A stretch of 13,715 nt of DNA. Source: CAYMSF01 sp964542255. Its GTDB lineage: Bacteria; Verrucomicrobiota; Lentisphaeria; Victivallales; Victivallaceae. A program made the position numbers and the translations under genes. The notes below the pieces were generated by a model. It was not told where the DNA came from. It ran no database searches and saw only the letters and a program-made list of their open reading frames with translations. Below are positions 6,562 to 13,715 of the stretch, in pieces (the stretch's first letter is position 1; every line of letters begins with the position of its first letter). The stretch spans positions 1 through 13,715 of the forward strand of contig CAZITV010000048.1 in assembly GCA_964542255.1 (NCBI GenBank), read 5' to 3'.

Positions 6562-7947
6562 CTAATTTTTCCGTCTCCGTGGCGATAAAGTTTTTTTTAG
6601 GAACACGACTAATTGCACGCATCCCATCGCACCAATCACAGCAATGAACGGCAATGCCGGCATTTGATACCGCGGCACAGTAATAGGTCCTGGCAAGAAT
6701 AAATAATATTCCACGAAAGCCAAAAAAAAGAAAATAAAGAAAATATTTTTCTGATATATCCATAATCCCAACTGAAACAAACAGCCAAGATAACAGATTC
6801 CAACAAGCGCCAACGCCGGCAGCAGCAGTAGTGGCAACCATAACACACCGTTAAAATAATGTTTAATAGCTGCGATGACGCCATAACGGTGCATTATATC
6901 AAGTGTGCCGCGGTCACTCTTGGTGAATCCTAATATTTCGCAAAAAGTAGGTAAATCCGGCAGCATTATTTGCGGATTAAGATGGAGTCGGAAGTAAGTA
7001 ACTGGGTGCTGCATTATCAATTCTTTAAGTTTGGCTATCCGGTAATCAACACGGCTTTTCTCATCGGGGTATTTGACAGTATCTACAAATTCGATTTCTT
7101 GTGTCTTGAGTATTTGCTGTTTTTCCGCTTCATAAGATGTCCCGTTTAATTTAGCCAGCAGCATTCCGCCATTTTGGTGATACATGGCGCCAGTATTGGT
7201 ATCGACACAAAACCCTGCACCATTAAGCTGATTGCGCCACATCCACGGAAAAACGATAGACCAGAATAATGCCAGGATAATTAATACGGTCGCAATCTTG
7301 CGTTTTAAGCTAATATTTGGGAAAATCAATATCAGGAATACTGCCGGTAAATACCACAATAAACCAATCGGCCGAATGAGTACCGATATTCCAGCAAGCA
7401 TTATCCCGACATACCACCAGTACAACTGTTTCCGCCAGTAACCCAAACTAAAAAAATATAATTGCCAAGCTGTAAAAAAAGCAAACAGAACATCGGAAAG
7501 CAGCATCGGACTGTTGGCGATAGCAGTAAGATTTAGCGCAAAAAAAGCTGCTGCCAGCAAGCCAATATTACCGCCACCAAATAATTTTGCGCTAAGATAC
7601 ACCGGAATGCATATAAGCGCGCCAATCAGGCATAACGCCAAAATCGGCAAAAAATAATTTTCGTCAAAACAATAGAAAAAAGCCGATAGAAACAGGGAAA
7701 ACAGCGGCGGCCGCGCAGAATTTTTTATCAATGTGCCAGGCGCGGAATAAAAGCCGCCATCGGCAACCAGCGCAAGAGCCGGCTGAACATAGCCTGGCGA
7801 ATCAGGCCTGGAAAAACGCTGTGGCATATCATTTAAGCCGGGAAAAATCAACAAAACCCTTACCGTCAAAGCGACAAACAGCACAAGACATAAACTTATT
7901 GTTTGATGTTCGCTGCATCGCCGTTTTAACGATATAAGCCACTGCAT
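6562..7947 (-). CDS. GT-C-fold membrane glycosyltransferase (PMT/ArnT-like)
   Basis: The 461-residue polytopic protein has about ten hydrophobic helices. After the first helix (about 17-36) a large extracytoplasmic loop carries acidic residues D40 and D49 (LNDMPQRFSRPDSPGY), the place of the catalytic Asp in GT-C enzymes such as PMT, ArnT and other GT39/GT83-type transferases. A second soluble stretch (about 250-340) sits between the helical blocks. Enzymes of this fold move a sugar from a lipid-phosphate carrier onto a protein, lipid or polysaccharide outside the cytoplasmic membrane; the substrates here cannot be told. The C-terminus is basic (KKTLSPRRRKN), fitting a cytoplasmic tail. Its ATG lies 4 nt after the lpd stop and has no clear Shine-Dalgarno of its own, so it probably depends on lpd translation. 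There is no obvious metabolic reason for the pairing. The 146-nt gap to the HD gene contains that operon's own promoter. Confidence 0.75.
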   Translation of the reverse strand: MQWLISLKRRCSEHQTISLCLVLFVALTVRVLLIFPGLNDMPQRFSRPDSPGYVQPALALVADGGFYSAPGTLIKNSARPPLFSLFLSAFFYCFDENYFLPILALCLIGALICIPVYLSAKLFGGGNIGLLAAAFFALNLTAIANSPMLLSDVLFAFFTAWQLYFFSLGYWRKQLYWWYVGIMLAGISVLIRPIGLLWYLPAVFLILIFPNISLKRKIATVLIILALFWSIVFPWMWRNQLNGAGFCVDTNTGAMYHQNGGMLLAKLNGTSYEAEKQQILKTQEIEFVDTVKYPDEKSRVDYRIAKLKELIMQHPVTYFRLHLNPQIMLPDLPTFCEILGFTKSDRGTLDIMHRYGVIAAIKHYFNGVLWLPLLLLPALALVGICYLGCLFQLGLWIYQKNIFFIFFFLAFVEYYLFLPGPITVPRYQMPALPFIAVIGAMGCVQLVVFLKKTLSPRRRKN

Positions 7948-7951
7948 TTAA

Positions 7952-9376
7952 TTATGACCGTGTACTTGCGCTTTTGGATCTTTTAAGCGGAATGTGAGCT
8001 GACTCATTATGAACCGCATGAGCGGCTTCCATCATTACTTCGCCCAGTGTTGGATGAGCATGAATTGCCATTCCCAACTCTTTTGCCGTAATTTCCAGAT
8101 TCATTGCCGGAACTGCCTCAGCGATAAGGTCGGTAGCATGCGGTCCGATAATATGAACGCCTAACACCTGGTCAGTTTCTGCGTCAGCGATAATCTTGCA
8201 AAAACCTTCAGTGTGATTAATTGCCATTGCTTTACCCAATGCGGCAAATGGGAACTTGCCAATATGGTATTTGATACCCTTGTTTTGGCATTCTTCTTCA
8301 GTCATACCAACAGTACCGATTTCCGGGAATGTAAAGATGCATCCCGGCACCAAAGTATAATCGAACTCACGTTGAGCCCCCAGTATATTATCCACCGCGG
8401 TAATACCCATTGCGCTGGCCAGATGCGCCAGCCAAATTTTGCCGGCCACATCGCCGATGGCATAAATAGAAGGAATATTGGTGCGGCAATACGCATCTAC
8501 CGGAACCCAGCCGCGTTCATTAGTATTTACTCCGGCGGCGTGTAATTCCAAACCGTCAGTGCAAGGTTTTCGCCCTATCGCTACCAAAAGGTAGTCTGCG
8601 CTAACGGTTAGACTGCCGACGGTTCCGGAAACTGAGTTTTTTTCTGCTTTGATGTTCTGCATCGGATTGCCGGTAATAATATTTATTCCGGCATTTTTCA
8701 TATATTGAGTTTGAGTTTTTGAAATTTCTTTATCCAAATTAGGTAGAATTGACGGCAACATTTCCACAATTGTAACCTCTGAACCAAGTTCAGCAAACAA
8801 GCAGGCGAATTCGCATCCGATTACCCCGCCACCCAGAATTAAAAGTTTTTTGGGAATTTCTTTAATTGACAATAGTTCAGTTGAAGTCAAAATGCGTTTG
8901 TGCTCTGGAATAAAGCCGGGCACTAATGCCCCTGAACCAGTTGCGATAATAAAATTTTTGGCAGAAATCTCATCTTGAGTTTTGCCATTAACCTTGACGG
9001 CTACACTGTTTCTGTCAATAAATGCGGCACTACCGCTAAAAACAGTCACCCCGGCAGCCTTCAATAAACTGCCGATGCCACTACGCAATTTGATGATTAT
9101 ATCATTTTTGCGGTCAAGCATTTTGGACCAAACCGGCACCGGCTTGCCGCCATTGCTGATATTGATGCCAAATTCAGCGGCGTGTTTGACTTGACTCAGC
9201 AACTCCGCACCGGATATTAGTGCTTTGGTAGGAATACAGCCGGTATTCAAGCAAGTACCGCCAAAGTTTTCGCGTTCAATCAGTGCGACATTTAAACCTT
9301 TTTGACCAGCGCGGATTGCCGCCACATATCCACCAGGACCAGCGCCGATGACACAAACATCAAAATTCTTTTTCAT
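7952..9376 (-). CDS. lpd: Dihydrolipoamide dehydrogenase (E3 component)
   Basis: The flavoprotein reoxidises dihydrolipoamide with NAD+, serving 2-oxoacid dehydrogenase complexes or glycine cleavage in the cytosol. At 474 residues it has the normal length. FAD-binding GAGPGG is at 11-16, and the redox-active disulfide is C42 and C47 in GGTCLNTGCIPTK. The second Rossmann motif GGGVIGCEFA is present, as is ATGSGA before it and the FAD-site AIGDVAG. The C-terminal HAHPTLGE supplies catalytic His441 and Glu446. I chose ATG 9376: GGAG lies 9 nt upstream and MKKNFDVCVIGAG is the usual N-terminus. A longer frame begins at a TTG (9466) inside a promoter -35 element and is rejected. No E1 or E2 genes are adjacent; the next gene is a membrane glycosyltransferase. 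Mercuric or other disulfide reductases share the fold, but the sequence fits E3 best. Confidence 0.93.
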   Translation of the reverse strand: MKKNFDVCVIGAGPGGYVAAIRAGQKGLNVALIERENFGGTCLNTGCIPTKALISGAELLSQVKHAAEFGINISNGGKPVPVWSKMLDRKNDIIIKLRSGIGSLLKAAGVTVFSGSAAFIDRNSVAVKVNGKTQDEISAKNFIIATGSGALVPGFIPEHKRILTSTELLSIKEIPKKLLILGGGVIGCEFACLFAELGSEVTIVEMLPSILPNLDKEISKTQTQYMKNAGINIITGNPMQNIKAEKNSVSGTVGSLTVSADYLLVAIGRKPCTDGLELHAAGVNTNERGWVPVDAYCRTNIPSIYAIGDVAGKIWLAHLASAMGITAVDNILGAQREFDYTLVPGCIFTFPEIGTVGMTEEECQNKGIKYHIGKFPFAALGKAMAINHTEGFCKIIADAETDQVLGVHIIGPHATDLIAEAVPAMNLEITAKELGMAIHAHPTLGEVMMEAAHAVHNESAHIPLKRSKSASTRS

Positions 9377-9437
9377 TGTGATAAGCTCCAAATTGCAACA
9401 AACATTGTTAAAGTAACTGAACAAGCATAAACATATA

Positions 9438-9466
9438 AATATATGCTGGCGAGAGCCAAAAATCAA
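9438..9466 (-). promoter_or_regulatory. Sigma70-type promoter for lpd
   Basis: Minus strand: TTGATT (9466-9461), a 17-nt spacer, then TATATT (9443-9438). The expected start near 9431 leaves a leader of about 55 nt. A second, weaker candidate lies further upstream: TTGATA (9510-9505), 18 nt, TAAAAT (9486-9481), so lpd may have tandem promoters. Confidence 0.55.
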
Positions 9467-9524
9467 TATTTTTCCCTGATATTTTAGTATCTATATGCAA
9501 ATTCTATCAAAATTTGTAAGGTAT

Positions 9525-9552
9525 TTGATTTGAATAGAGCACCTTTTATTAT
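9525..9552 (+). promoter_or_regulatory. Possible promoter for mnmG
   Basis: Plus strand: TTGATT (9525-9530), 16 nt, TATTAT (9547-9552). A start near 9559 would give a leader of about 37 nt carrying AGG before the ATG. The match is moderate in A+T-rich sequence, so this is tentative. Confidence 0.35.
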
Positions 9553-9595
9553 TATCTTTCAAAGATGCATAAATAATTTAATATCAGGTTTGTAA

Positions 9596-11467
9596 ATGGT
9601 AATGAAATACGACGTAATTATTGTTGGCGGCGGACATGCCGGTTGTGAGGCAGCGCTGGCTGCAGCACGTGTCGGCGCCAGCACCTTGATGATTACTATT
9701 AATATGGACCACATTGCTCAAATGAGCTGTAATCCCGCAATTGGCGGCATTGCCAAAGGGCAAGTAGTGCGCGAAATCGATGCGTTAGGTGGCGGACAGG
9801 GCATAGTTGCAGATAATGCTGGGATTCAATTCCGGATGCTGAACTCGGCGAAAGGACCGGCGGTATGGTCGCCACGTGCCCAATGCGATAAAGTATGCTA
9901 TCAGCGCGGCATGAAATTTTTGTTGGAACGCCAACCGAATCTTGCCATAAAACAAGCAATGGTGAAAGAGTTTTTAACTGAAAATGGCAAAATATTGGGT
10001 ATAACAACAGAGTTTGGCGACCATTTCACTGCATCAGCAATGGTCATTGCCTCCGGCACATTTCTTTCAGGCAAGTTGCACTATGGCATGAATAGTTTTC
10101 CTGGTGGACGAGCAGGTGACCCGCCATCAACTGAACTGGCACAGGCACTAAAGGAACAGCTTGGTTTACGGCTGGGACGGTTAAAAACAGGTACGCCTCC
10201 ACGCATACTAGCAAAAACAATTGATTTTTCACAAATGGAATTCCAGACCACAGATAACACAGAAGAAAAATTCAGCCATTTTCCAGCGCCAGATTTTTTG
10301 CCAAAAACGAAATTTCAGGCGATGAATTGCCATATGGTTTACTCAACCGAAGCTACGGCTGAAATTATTCGCGCCAATATTCATCAATCACCGATGTATA
10401 GCGGCAAAATTTCTGGAATCGGCACACGTTATTGTCCATCATTTGAAGATAAAGTAATAAGATTTCCACATCATGACCGCCACCTGCTTTATTTGGAGCC
10501 AGAGGGTGAATATACAGATGAATATTATATAAACGGAATTTCTACAAGCCTGCCGCCGTCAGTGCAAAGACAAATGATAGCATCTGTTCCAGGGTTGCAT
10601 AATGCAGAAATTTCCCGTTACGCCTATGCAATTGAATATGACTTTGTTTTCCCTGACCAGTTAACCCGTGCATTAAATACTAAAAAATATCCTAATCTCT
10701 TCACCGCCGGACAGATTAACGGTACTAGCGGTTATGAAGAAGCCGCAGGGCAAGGTCTTGTAGCCGGAATGAACGCCGCCAAGCTTGCCTGCGGTTTAAA
10801 TTTAGTTGAAATCCCACGAGAACTTTCGTATATTGGCGTAATGATTGATGATTTAGTTACCAAAGAAATTATTGAACCATACCGCCTTTTTACCAGCAGA
10901 GCCGAATACCGTTTACGCCTGAGACAAGATAACTCTGACCTGCGCCTTTGCCAATTCGCCAAAGAGAATGGCTTATTGTCAGATGACAAATATAATCTTT
11001 TCAATGAATACCGCAATTTATTGGAAATGGCGGCGCAAGCCGCCAAGTCTCAAAGAAACGACGGGAAAACTATCTGGGAAACATTAAAGCAATGCGGCGG
11101 CGAATGGTCACCAGAACAACCATTACCATTTGCCCCAGCCATCCTCGGGATTGATACATCAACACTTATTGGTCGCCGCACTTTGCGCCAGTTAATCATT
11201 CAGGCACATTACGAAGGCTATATTGAACGCGAAAACGCAACTATTGCTAAATTACAAAAATTGGAAAATTGGAAAATCCCAGCTGATTTCGATTACGATA
11301 CCGTTAATGGTTTACGCAATGAAGCCACTGTAAAGTTAAAACGGGTAACTCCGTCAACACTGGCGCAAGCCGCTAGAATTGACGGAGTTACTCCATCTGA
11401 AATTGCCTTATTGCAGGTACATCTCACCAGGCGGCGCAACAACATCGAAAATAAAACTCTCTCATGA
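9596..11467 (+). CDS. mnmG: tRNA uridine-5-carboxymethylaminomethyl modification enzyme MnmG
   Basis: With its partner MnmE, this FAD enzyme installs the carboxymethylaminomethyl group on uridine 34 of tRNAs reading NNA/NNG codons. The 623-residue protein has the family's usual length. FAD-binding GGGHAGCEAA is at 11-20, followed by the signature CNPAIGGIAKGQVVREID (about 45-62) and GTFLSGKLHYG. The second signature NGTSGYEEAAGQGLVAGMNAA and FTSRAEYRLRLRQDN are near residues 375-395 and 435-450. The C-terminal helical domain used for MnmE and tRNA contact is complete. ATG 9596 has AGG 7 nt upstream; a second ATG two codons on (9602) is less well placed. Neither mnmE nor rsmG lies next to it. 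Its stop overlaps the start of the downstream permease gene. Confidence 0.96.
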   Translation: MVMKYDVIIVGGGHAGCEAALAAARVGASTLMITINMDHIAQMSCNPAIGGIAKGQVVREIDALGGGQGIVADNAGIQFRMLNSAKGPAVWSPRAQCDKVCYQRGMKFLLERQPNLAIKQAMVKEFLTENGKILGITTEFGDHFTASAMVIASGTFLSGKLHYGMNSFPGGRAGDPPSTELAQALKEQLGLRLGRLKTGTPPRILAKTIDFSQMEFQTTDNTEEKFSHFPAPDFLPKTKFQAMNCHMVYSTEATAEIIRANIHQSPMYSGKISGIGTRYCPSFEDKVIRFPHHDRHLLYLEPEGEYTDEYYINGISTSLPPSVQRQMIASVPGLHNAEISRYAYAIEYDFVFPDQLTRALNTKKYPNLFTAGQINGTSGYEEAAGQGLVAGMNAAKLACGLNLVEIPRELSYIGVMIDDLVTKEIIEPYRLFTSRAEYRLRLRQDNSDLRLCQFAKENGLLSDDKYNLFNEYRNLLEMAAQAAKSQRNDGKTIWETLKQCGGEWSPEQPLPFAPAILGIDTSTLIGRRTLRQLIIQAHYEGYIERENATIAKLQKLENWKIPADFDYDTVNGLRNEATVKLKRVTPSTLAQAARIDGVTPSEIALLQVHLTRRRNNIENKTLS

Positions 11468-12411
11468 ACACAACAAACACACATCTTCAGAACAATAATT
11501 TTTTCAAGCGGTTACGCGCTGACAAAATGTCGCTGATATGTCTAATTATCGTGACATGCTACGTAATAATCGCACTTTTAACAGAAATTTACTCAGTATA
11601 TTGCAGTTACAACAAAATTACTCCGATTTATGAGTATGGGAATATGGCCGAGCAATTTCAGCCTCCATCGTCAAGTCACATTTTAGGGACTGATTACCTT
11701 GGACGAGACGTCTTCCTGCGCGCTTTAGCAGGCATTGCCACAGCGGTAAAAATTGGCATTTTAGCATCGTTAATATCTGCGGTCATCGGAGTGATAATTG
11801 GCGCATTCGCCGGCTATTTTGGCGGTTGGCTTGATGATTTAGCTGTATGGCTATACAGCACTTTTGACTCAATGCCAACACTGTTATTCATTCTTGCTTT
11901 TGCGCTCTTGGTCTCAAAGGGTTTTCTTTATCCGCCGCTGGCAGGAGCTCTTGCAGTTTTCGCCGGACTGCTAAACACAGACACTGGAATGATGGCAGTA
12001 TATCTCGGTATTGGCATTACCGGCTGGGTAAGCCTTTGCCGCGTTGTTCGAGGCGAAACGATGAAACTGCGTGAATGCGGTTACATTCAAGCCGCAAAGG
12101 TTGCCGGACAACATTCTTTTACAATAATTTTCAAACATATTGTCCCGAATATTTTTCATCTGGTTATCATCTATTTCACGATGCGTTTCGCGTTCGCCAT
12201 CATGACGGAGGTCATCGTAAGTTATCTTGGAGTTGGCGTACAAATGGCACCTAGCTGGGGTACCATGATCTCTGATGGGCAGGAGCGTCTCTGGCGTGGC
12301 ATCTGGTGGGAAGTTGCCGCCGCTACCGGTTTGATGTTTTTACTGGTGATGGCATTGAACATGCTTGGTGATGCATTGCGTGATGTACTTGATCCAAGAC
12401 TTAAGGACTAA
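11464..12411 (+). CDS. ABC transporter permease, DppC/OppC type
   Basis: The 315-residue inner-membrane permease subunit belongs to the peptide/nickel importer family. Its N-terminal part has one helix (about 23-42) and the HILGTDYLGRDVF motif (72-84) typical of DppC/OppC. The binding-protein-dependent transport domain with about five helices follows. The EAA loop that contacts the ATPase is clear at about 197-230 (YIQAAKVAGQ, then FKHIVPN). The C-terminus ends with the family's DALRDVLDPRLK. The ATG overlaps the mnmG stop (ATGA) and has no Shine-Dalgarno, so translation is probably coupled to mnmG. No DppB partner, ATPase or binding protein is adjacent on either side, which is odd because these transporters need two permeases and two ATPases or a homodimer. 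Substrate is unknown; peptides are the default guess. Confidence 0.88.
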   Translation: MNTTNTHLQNNNFFKRLRADKMSLICLIIVTCYVIIALLTEIYSVYCSYNKITPIYEYGNMAEQFQPPSSSHILGTDYLGRDVFLRALAGIATAVKIGILASLISAVIGVIIGAFAGYFGGWLDDLAVWLYSTFDSMPTLLFILAFALLVSKGFLYPPLAGALAVFAGLLNTDTGMMAVYLGIGITGWVSLCRVVRGETMKLRECGYIQAAKVAGQHSFTIIFKHIVPNIFHLVIIYFTMRFAFAIMTEVIVSYLGVGVQMAPSWGTMISDGQERLWRGIWWEVAAATGLMFLLVMALNMLGDALRDVLDPRLKD

Positions 12412-12592
12412 TACTACCGTCCAATGCGCTGGATTCAAAAGTATTTCTTAGGAACTGTCACAAACTAACCTATGGTTCTGCAGCGTTATCTTGACTGCTA
12501 TTAGCGACGCGTGTTCGTTACATATGCTATACAAGCAAATCAAAAGCGTTTTTCCAGGCTAAATTCACGACCGATAAGCAACACCGTCAAGC

Positions 12593-12621
12593 TTGTAAAT
12601 TATTGTGTACAATGCTATATT
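12593..12621 (+). promoter_or_regulatory. Extended -10 promoter with palindrome in spacer
   Basis: TTGTAA (12593-12598), 17 nt, TATATT (12616-12621), with TGC directly before the -10 (extended -10). The spacer contains a short palindrome, ATTGT-GT-ACAAT at 12602-12613, which could be an operator. A start near 12628 would give a leader of roughly 155 nt before the epimerase ATG at 12784. Confidence 0.5.
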
Positions 12622-12660
12622 ATTAGCTGTTTGATTTACCGGAAAATTACTTATATTTGC

Positions 12661-12718
12661 AGCTTCGCCGCGTGCAGTGAAGCTTTACTCGATGCCTTTT
12701 TATGGTAGTTGAGTAAAG
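12661..12718 (+). promoter_or_regulatory. Two adjacent hairpins in the epimerase leader
   Basis: AGCTTC (12661-12666) pairs with GAAGCT (12679-12684), and CTTTACTC (12683-12690) pairs perfectly with GAGTAAAG (12711-12718) around a 20-nt loop. The two stems share bases 12683-12684. No T-run follows the second stem, so it is not a standard intrinsic terminator. Control of translation or RNA stability is possible. Confidence 0.35.
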
Positions 12719-12783
12719 ATATTGCCATGCAAGCGACGGGGCGGAGCTTTGCCAGGCCATCCAACAAATCACGACGGTATGAT

Positions 12784-13715
12784 ATGACAGTTCAATTATG
12801 TAACAGCAGGATATTAGTGACCGGCGGTGCAGGTTTTATCGGATCAAACCTCGTTGAACACTTGTTATCGCGAAATAATTACGTGGTTTGCCTCGATAAT
12901 TTTTCAACCGGTAAACGCGAAAATATTGCGTCTTTTTTAGTTAATAAAAATTTCAAACTGCTCGAAGGTGACATACGCGATCTGGCAATGTGCAATACTG
13001 CCTGCAAAGATATTGATTATGTCCTGCATCAAGCTGCACTGGGCTCCGTACCGCGCTCCATCAAAGACCCGATTGTCAGTACAGAAGTAAATGTCATGGG
13101 ATTTTTGAACGTTTTAACTGCGGCGCGCGATGCTGAAGTCAAACGTTTTGTCTATGCTGCCAGCAGTTCTACTTATGGTGACAGCAAAAATCTGCCCAAG
13201 GTGGAAGATGTTATCGGCAAACCTTTATCTCCGTATGCCATCACCAAATATGTCAATGAACTGTATGCGGAAAATTTTTCCAGATTATACGGCATTCAGA
13301 CCATTGGACTGCGATATTTTAACGTTTTTGGCAGAAAACAGGACCCGTTCGGCGCGTATGCGGCAGTGATACCAAAATTTTTTATTTCCTTAATCAAACA
13401 TCAGCGTCCAGTTATCCACGGTGATGGTACTTTCTCAAGAGATTTCACCTATATAGACAATGTTATTCAAGCCAATCAACAGGCTGCCATGGCTAATAGT
13501 GATGCGGTCAACACTGTTTATAATATTGCCTGCGGTGGTCGTACCAATTTGACGGAATTATTCAATATTATAAAAAGCAATTTAATCAAATTTGACCCGG
13601 TTATCGCCGATATTGAACCAGAATACGGCCCCGGAAGAACTGGCGACATCCCGCACTCCTTAGCAGATATTTCTAAAGCAAAAACATTATTGGGCTATAA
13701 CCCGGAGTTCAATAT
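12784..13715 (+). CDS. UDP-N-acetylglucosamine 4-epimerase (WbpP/TviC type), 3' end missing
   Basis: NAD-dependent short-chain epimerase that interconverts UDP-GlcNAc and UDP-GalNAc (or their uronic acids) for surface polysaccharide. The first 310 residues are present; the family runs to about 340, so the window end removes roughly the last 30. NAD-binding TGGAGFIG is at 13-20, and the catalytic set is S128-T130 (ASSSTYG), Y151 and K155. The block LHQAALGSVPRSI, KVEDVIGKPLSPYA and GLRYFNVFGR closely follows Pseudomonas WbpP as I recall it. S292 in HSLADISKA aligns with WbpP Ser306, the small residue that admits the N-acetyl group where E. coli GalE has Tyr299. I chose ATG 12784 because family similarity begins there; an in-frame ATG at 12727 would add 19 unrelated residues. 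Neither has a strong Shine-Dalgarno. It has its own promoter and leader. Confidence 0.9.
   Translation, partial: MTVQLCNSRILVTGGAGFIGSNLVEHLLSRNNYVVCLDNFSTGKRENIASFLVNKNFKLLEGDIRDLAMCNTACKDIDYVLHQAALGSVPRSIKDPIVSTEVNVMGFLNVLTAARDAEVKRFVYAASSSTYGDSKNLPKVEDVIGKPLSPYAITKYVNELYAENFSRLYGIQTIGLRYFNVFGRKQDPFGAYAAVIPKFFISLIKHQRPVIHGDGTFSRDFTYIDNVIQANQQAAMANSDAVNTVYNIACGGRTNLTELFNIIKSNLIKFDPVIADIEPEYGPGRTGDIPHSLADISKAKTLLGYNPEFN

Larger units (their letters stand above)
12412..12783. other. Intergenic leader region upstream of epimerase gene
   Basis: The 372-bp region has no gene I can support. A GTG-started frame at 12511-12708 has Cys-rich, unremarkable composition and no ribosome-binding site. The first 180 bases after the permease stop show nothing recognisable, including no clear terminator. 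The second half holds a promoter (12593-12621) and two adjacent hairpins (12661-12718), listed separately. Confidence 0.5.

Noticed and set aside
6515..6884. Two minus-strand frames over the glycosyltransferase 3' end
   Set aside because: They are alternate-frame shadows of the membrane glycosyltransferase; high Cys/Trp/Ile content comes from the out-of-frame reading.
12511..12708. 65-codon plus-strand frame in the epimerase leader
   Set aside because: It has a GTG start without a ribosome-binding site and spans the promoter and first hairpin; its composition is not protein-like.

Overview
The window is bacterial DNA of moderate A+T content. It carries housekeeping genes (MnmG, dihydrolipoamide dehydrogenase, guanine deaminase) beside a soluble Ser/Thr kinase, a GH20-type glycosidase, an integral-membrane glycosyltransferase and a nucleotide-sugar epimerase. 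The GH20 protein and the planctomycete-like soluble kinase fit a PVC-superphylum bacterium, perhaps Lentisphaerota. That placement is from memory of protein style and is not proven by any marker here.

Layout. (1) 1-4410: two copies of a dispersed repeat lie in opposite orientation at about 20-195 and 3952-4135. Between them are a minus-strand pair (guanine deaminase, then a membrane-anchored Ala/Pro-rich protein), a plus-strand GH20-like glycosidase, and a minus-strand 109-residue protein resembling DUF4404. The right-hand copy runs into what looks like a decayed gene with two in-frame stops. (2) 4414-6415, minus strand: a tight three-gene operon of HD-domain phosphohydrolase, Ser/Thr kinase and small four-helix membrane protein, with gaps of 2 and 8 nt and a good sigma70-type promoter in front. 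The kinase has HCD where HRD is usual. (3) 6562-9376, minus strand: lpd followed 4 nt later by a GT-C-fold membrane glycosyltransferase. (4) 9596-12411, plus strand: mnmG, whose stop overlaps the start of an orphan DppC/OppC-type permease (ATGA). The lpd and mnmG genes diverge from a shared 219-bp spacer with promoter-like sequences on both strands. (5) 12412-13715: a 372-bp leader region with an extended -10 promoter and two adjacent hairpins, then a UDP-GlcNAc 4-epimerase (WbpP/TviC type) cut off by the window end.

How it fits together. No single pathway spans the window. The likely functional groups are the HD/kinase/membrane signalling operon and, more loosely, envelope polysaccharide genes (GT-C enzyme and WbpP-type epimerase). 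I did not find a CRISPR array, prophage, transposase, tRNA or rRNA. The items most worth a second look are the inverted repeat pair, the kinase operon with its altered catalytic loop, and the structured leader of the epimerase.
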